From: Acidimicrobiia bacterium
Lineage (GTDB): Bacteria > Actinomycetota > Acidimicrobiia > Acidimicrobiales > Poriferisodalaceae
Reading direction: 5' to 3'
NCBI GenBank assembly: GCA_022826045.1
Contig: JAJDVQ010000057.1
Span: 1 to 49,331 of the forward strand
DNA: 49,331 bases
Shown here: piece after piece, positions 45,720-49,331 of the stretch
Layout: every line of letters begins with the position of its first letter
Numbering within the stretch: the stretch's first letter is position 1
Translations under genes and position numbers: made by a program
Notes under the pieces: model-generated
Told to the model about the DNA's origin: nothing
What the model saw: the letters and a program-made list of their open reading frames with translations, nothing else
Database searches by the model: none

Positions 45720-46380
45720 TGAGATGGCTCGCTATGCGGTCGGCTATGTCTCGTTCTCTCGGGTGGGGGGACAGGGCGAGGTCGAGCGCGACTGCTGCGG
45801 CCGGGGCGGCGCGCAGCCCGGTTGCGTCGTCGCGGATCGTGTGCGGTTTGGCGAGGTCCCAGATGTGGTCGGGGACGGTTCGGATGGCGACACCGCCGAG
45901 CGGGTCCGGCACGAGTCCGCGTGTGGGTGTCCCTCGGGCCGTGTAGGAGCTGTGGTCGGGTTCGGCGGGTCGCCGGCGGTACACGGCGGCTTCAGTGGGG
46001 TGCGGGGCGAGCAGGCCTCCGTAGGGTCGGCTGGCGTGCACGCCGCTGACGATGATGTCGTCGTGGGCGAGCATGGCTTCGATCATGGGCGGTGTGCCGG
46101 TCCAGCGGCTGATGGCGCCGCGGTTGACGTACCGCCAGGGGTCGTCGAGGTCGATGTCGCCGGCGATGATGCGTTCCCAGGCAGCCGCGGGGGCTAGTGG
46201 TCGTCCTGGTCGTGGCCGACCCCAGCGGAGTCCGTCGGCGTGTGCGGCTGACACGAGCCAGACGCCCGCGATCTTGCGGGCGGGGAGCAGGCCGCGCTGG
46301 ACGTACCGGCGGGCTTGCTCGCTGCTGACGTCGAGTATGGCAGCAGCGGCTTCGAGTGATACTTCGTGCCACTTGGACAT
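45700..46380 (-). CDS. HTH-domain antitoxin-like partner of the decayed nucleotidyltransferase
   Basis: A 226-residue protein with an N-terminal MerR/excisionase-like helix-turn-helix (VSLEAAAAILDVSSEQARRYVQRGLLPARKIAGVWLVS). A C-terminal region of unknown fold is rich in Pro and Arg (DPLGGVAIRTVPDHIWDL). It overlaps the start of the nucleotidyltransferase pseudogene by 20 bp, the layout of an antitoxin-toxin pair. The ATG at 46380 gives MSKWHEVSLEAA; another at 46389 is in frame. It remains open although its partner is broken. Confidence 0.7.
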   Translation of the reverse strand: MSKWHEVSLEAAAAILDVSSEQARRYVQRGLLPARKIAGVWLVSAAHADGLRWGRPRPGRPLAPAAAWERIIAGDIDLDDPWRYVNRGAISRWTGTPPMIEAMLAHDDIIVSGVHASRPYGGLLAPHPTEAAVYRRRPAEPDHSSYTARGTPTRGLVPDPLGGVAIRTVPDHIWDLAKPHTIRDDATGLRAAPAAAVALDLALSPHPRERDIADRIASHLNDGAHD

Positions 46381-46501
46381 GCGAATCACACTAACGTCGC
46401 ATCATGTGGACAGTTCCACCATTTATGCCAGGCGTTCTCGGGACGAACTGAACCGACGACCAGCGGCACGGTCGGCGTGCGGGCTGCAAACTGCCCGGCT
46501 A

Positions 46502-46567
46502 GTGCCAGTTGGTGCCAGTTGGTGCCTAAAATGATAAAAACACGCAGCAGAACGCGCTAACTGGCAC
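46502..46567. repeat. Direct and inverted GTGCCAGTT repeats upstream of the antitoxin-like gene
   Basis: GTGCCAGTTG occurs twice in tandem (46502-46511, 46512-46521), with a third partial GTGCC (46522-46526). The inverted form AACTGGCAC lies at 46559-46567. Between them is an AT-rich stretch TAAAATGATAAAAA. This could be an operator/promoter region or the remnant of an iteron-like or attachment site. It lies 120 bp upstream of the leftward gene's start. Confidence 0.5.
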
Positions 46568-46571
46568 TTCG

Positions 46572-47140
46572 ATGAGCGACAATCAGCCTCTCAATCCGTT
46601 CCAGCCGGACTTCGGCAACGCTCCGACCCGTCTCACTAGAGGTTGACGGAACCAGTCTCACTCGTCGATGTCGCGCCGTCGTCCGCCGCCCGCCCCACGG
46701 CACGCCCGCCGCGACCGCTCTTTGCGGCGGTCCGTGAACACATGAGCGCGACGAGTCCGTTCAGCATCAGCGGCAGCTTTGCGCTGCGCTGCAAGAAGAA
46801 CTTCCGACGACGGCATGCCCACAAGGATGCCAGCAGACGCCTGGCCGCAGCGCCGTTACCGCTTGCGCGAAGCGGGTCTGCCTGTGACTGTCGGCTCCGC
46901 GGCGAGACGCCGACGCCATTCGTCGGCGGTGTCTTCGGGTACGCCGAGCACTTCGGCGGCCGCTGCGTCGATGACACGGCGGACTGCGCAGACGTCGCTG
47001 TCGCGCAGCGGCAGGATCTCCGTGCAGGCGCATGCCTCGAATGCAGCCAGCAGCGCTGGCCATCCCGGGTTGTCTGCGGTGGGCACTCCGATGCTGCGCA
47101 GTCGGTCAAGCGACCAAGCCGGATAGGTGAGCTTCCTTCA
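46572..47140. other. Gene debris, including a small leftward ORF at 46856-47086
   Basis: No complete gene is convincing. A rightward start at 46572 reads MSDNQPLNPFQPDFGNAPTR and stops after 24 codons. On the minus strand 46856-47086 encodes 76 residues (GTG start) containing ADEWRRRLAAEPTVTG, with coding-like composition; family-like sequence continues upstream of its only possible start (YPAWSLDRLRSIGVP). That suggests a 5'-truncated gene of unknown function. A long minus-strand frame covering the whole stretch is low-complexity and rejected. Confidence 0.35.
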
Positions 47141-47160
47141 CGACCACGACCGGGGAATGC

Positions 47161-48605
47161 GTGAAGGGCACCGTTCAGGGGTTCTGCCTGAACCCTGACG
47201 ATCCGGACGGCCCGACGATCGCCGCGGCGACCCGCGGCGGCTGCCCGCAGGTGTACTGCACGACCGGCGGGTTCCGCGACCCGAAGCGTCTTTCCGGCGG
47301 GGGCAGCACCGGGCTGCGTCCGGTGATGGAGACCGGCCCGGACATCCAGTACGCGAAGGACGGCTGCGACCCCGACGCGGCCGATTTCACGCCGACGAAG
47401 CATCCGCAGGTCACACCGCCGCAGGACAAGGAGATCACCCCGCCGCCGGGCACGACCGTGATCGACCCGCCGCCGGAACCGCCGCAGCAGTGCCCCGCCG
47501 GGCAGGTGCGCACCGGCGGCGTCTGCGGGACGCCGCCGCAGGGCAGCGGCGTCCCGCAGGCACGCATCGACCCGACCGCAGCGGTCGTCGACGAGGGACG
47601 CACAGCGACGTTCACCGTCGAGCTCGATGCCGCCGCAGCGGACGACGTCGACGTCGCAGTGAACGTTGAAGCCGTTCTCGACAGCAACAACGTGTACATC
47701 GGCGACGTGCACAAGGTCGCGCAGGGTCAGCGGGGGACCCGCACAGTGACGATCCCCGACGGCAAGGACCGCGCGTGGCTGCTTGTCGGCACTGTCGACG
47801 ACTCCGTCCCGAACGCGTCCGGGTTCTACCAGATGTCAGTGCTCGACGACGTCCCCGCCGCGACAGCGGCCTGGGCGCCGACCGCTCCCCGCGACGCGAC
47901 GCTGACCGTCGTCGACGACGACCAGGCGTCGGCGGTGCTGTCCTACAAAGCGATCGACCCGAAAGCGGAATGCAACGGATACAGCTTCGTCGTCGCGCCG
48001 GCGTCCCGCAAAGCCGTGACCGCGGCGATCAAAGGCATCCCGCAGGGCGGCAACGTCGGAGATCCGCTGGCGGCTCGTGCCGCCCGACTGGTGGACGAAC
48101 GACCCGCCTGATCCCAATACGACCGCGACCGGGCAGGCGCTCGAAGGACGTCCTGGCGGTGGCTGGGTTCCCCCGGCCTGGGACGGCTGGCGGCATCCGC
48201 CCGTGGACTGGGACGACCCGAGCAGCGACCGGCACTCCGACCCCGTCCTCTACCAGGCTGCTGAAAAAGTCGGTTTTCGCCAACCGCCCAACTCTCTGAC
48301 CTGCGGTTTTGCATTCGCGATATCGCGAATGCGGCACTTTTTCAGCAGCCTGCTACAAGTGGGGTGTCTGGTTGCCGTGGGATCCCGGCTCGGCGCACCG
48401 GGTGCACGTCGCTTTGGTGCACGGCCCCGACCCGGACCCGTACGGCATCGCTTTCTCCGGCTGGACCGTCGTGCACGAAGGACGAGTGCGGGCACGGGTG
48501 TCCGGGCCGGGCGGCTGGTCGCCGTGGTCGGAATGGGTGCTCTCAGCCGAGCTGACAGCGACATGCCCTGACGTGTCCGACAAGCCGTGGTGGTCGACTG
48601 CCTGA
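47161..48605 (+). pseudogene. Truncated and interrupted Calx-beta-like extracellular protein gene
   Basis: The frame from 47161 (GTG) to 48111 encodes a Pro-rich linker (ITPPPGTTVIDPPPEPPQQ), a Cys pair region and a Calx-beta-like domain (ARIDPTAAVVDEGRTATFTV, then RGTRTVTIPDGKDRAWLLVG and ATLTVVDDD). Matching sequence such as FTTTTGECVKGTVQGFC starts before the GTG but after a stop, and no signal peptide is present, so the 5' end is lost. Near 48076 the reading shifts to VPPDWWTNDPPDPN (or a second overlapping gene begins at GTG 48077). At 48254 a 99-bp element interrupts this frame. Excising it restores DPVLYKWGVWLPWDPG and reading to WWSTA at 48605. Likely a surface adhesin-type protein, now dead. 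Confidence 0.65.
48250..48356. mobile_element. Miniature inverted-repeat element 2 (CTAC target duplication)
   Basis: A 99-bp unit (48254-48352) with perfect 17-bp terminal inverted repeats CAGGCTGCTGAAAAAGT and ACTTTTTCAGCAGCCTG. It is flanked by direct repeats CTAC (48250-48253 and 48353-48356). An internal palindrome ATTCGCGATATCGCGAAT forms a second hairpin. It encodes nothing. Exact excision of unit plus one CTAC rejoins the host coding frame (VLYKWGVWLP), so it is a genuine insertion mobilised in trans by an unseen transposase. Confidence 0.88.
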
Positions 48606-48962
48606 CCCGTCTGCGCGTCTGACCTGCGGCTTCTCGGTTCGGGACGACGCTGACGTACCGTGCTCTGTCTGCTGCGCCTCGCAGCGCCGTTGGGCGACTG
48701 CTGGGGTCTGCTGTTGTCGCGGCTGCGGCGCCGTCCGGACGGCACCGCAGCTCGCCCGAAGCGCGGACCCGGCCGGGGACGGCTGCTGCGCTCGGGCTGT
48801 CGGCGCGCACTCCGCGGCCTCTCCGACTCCGATGCGCTCAGCGAGCGACGTCCGGCGACGAGGGACGGGCGGCGCCTCAGACTTGGGGCTGCTGCTGCCG
48901 GCAGTGCTCCGCAGCGGCCCGCTGAGGTGCCCCGTCGGCGACGCGCGGCCATTCTGGACGCC
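48606..48962. other. Intergenic stretch before the last gene
   Basis: A 357-bp, very GC-rich stretch. The frame of the last gene stays open upstream to a GTG at 48659, but the encoded residues (RLRRRPDGTAARPKRGPGR) look like non-coding high-GC sequence. Long minus-strand frames here are Arg/Ser-rich shadows. I see no clear promoter. Confidence 0.35.
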
Positions 48963-49331
48963 ATGACAGGCGAACAGGCCCCCGACCCCCGCGACCGGCT
49001 CGACGCCCGCCAACGCGAGCAGATATGCGATCTGGTGCGCGAGCGCCGAGCCGAGCGAGCCGCCGACCCCGAACGCCGCGCCCGCCGCGACGCCGAGCAG
49101 CGAAAGCAGCAGGCCGCCGAGTCGCTCGCGCGGACGCTTCCCGCCGGAGCACGAGAAAATTCCCGAACTGCGCAGCTGAGCACGCGGGACACGATCCGCG
49201 TCATGCGCGAGGACGAGGTTCGCCTGCGAGTCGGGGGTGAAGTCACTGTCGAACTGCTGTCGGCTGCGTTGACGGCATTCACAGCAGCACTGTCTGCGGC
49301 AGAGGCCAGCCATGATGCGCGGATTCGTTGG
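48963..49331 (+). CDS. Hypothetical protein, partial at the window end
   Basis: An ATG at 48963 opens a frame of 123 codons that runs off the window with no stop: a highly charged N-terminal helix (RREQ/RAERAADPERRARRDAEQ-type sequence), then TRDTIRVMREDEVRLRVGG and a C-terminal EVTVELLSAALTAFTAALSA. Arg/Glu/Ala bias suggests a coiled coil. I recognise no family. No ribosome binding site is evident, so the start is provisional. Confidence 0.5.
   Translation, partial: MTGEQAPDPRDRLDARQREQICDLVRERRAERAADPERRARRDAEQRKQQAAESLARTLPAGARENSRTAQLSTRDTIRVMREDEVRLRVGGEVTVELLSAALTAFTAALSAAEASHDARIRW

Noticed and set aside
46636..47712. 358-codon minus-strand frame
   Set aside because: Low-complexity Arg/Ala-rich sequence that overlaps the Calx-beta-like frame and shows no domain.
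48353..49313. Long minus-strand frames near the window end
   Set aside because: Arg/Ser-rich translations typical of antisense high-GC DNA; the plus-strand frame from 48963 has a more protein-like composition.

Overview
The window is a high-GC actinobacterial chromosome segment. Gene orders such as polA-rpsA-coaE-uvrB, uvrC-rapZ and gap-pgk-tpiA, a mycothiol-type formaldehyde dehydrogenase, an ANTAR response regulator and a very acidic zinc-ribbon protein all point to Actinomycetota. A class III-like polyhydroxyalkanoate (PHA) synthase and leaderless-type promoters would fit Acidimicrobiia or a relative, but that rank is an inference.

Layout. (1) 1-2.7 kb: an IS3 scrap, then an AT-richer leftward cassette of a small secreted protein, a DUF5819/SdpA-like protein and an HTTM/SdpB-like membrane protein. 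It resembles SDP-type (sporulation-delaying-protein-like) peptide-toxin systems. (2) 3.0-7.6 kb: leftward FAS-II operon fabD-fabH-fabG-acpP-fabF; FabD carries an extra lipoyl/biotinyl-like C-terminal domain. (3) 7.8-20.7 kb: tRNA-Leu(CAA), ANTAR regulator, polA, rpsA, coaE, acidic zinc-ribbon protein, uvrB, S-(hydroxymethyl)mycothiol-type dehydrogenase and uvrA. (4) 20.8-26.5 kb: leftward five-gene signalling operon of STAS antagonist, receiver-PP2C phosphatase, RsbW-like kinase, periplasmic binding lipoprotein and TorS-like histidine kinase. (5) 26.6-32.6 kb: uvrC, rapZ, gap, pgk, tpiA, without the yvcK and whiA genes usually found after rapZ. (6) 32.6-39.8 kb: PHA and lipid genes (phasin-like protein, XRE regulator, acyl-CoA synthetase, hydrolase, MarR regulator, short PhaE-like protein, PhaC, patatin). 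(7) 40.0-41.6 kb: a thioredoxin-domain fusion protein. (8) 41.7-49.3 kb: an accessory zone of transposase fragments, two AbiE-like nucleotidyltransferase toxin-antitoxin loci (one intact, one decayed), a broken Calx-beta-like protein gene and two miniature inverted-repeat elements whose removal restores coding frames.

Three cross-window patterns stand out. uvrA, uvrB and uvrC each have TAG(C/G)CT 6-7 nt before the start codon, which suggests leaderless transcription, and uvrA also has a LexA-like box. A ~95-bp intergenic repeat occurs in two near-identical copies, in fabH-fabG and at rapZ-gap, with two shorter relatives. The SBP/TorS-like kinase/partner-switching operon and the SDP-like cassette are the best candidates for undescribed systems.
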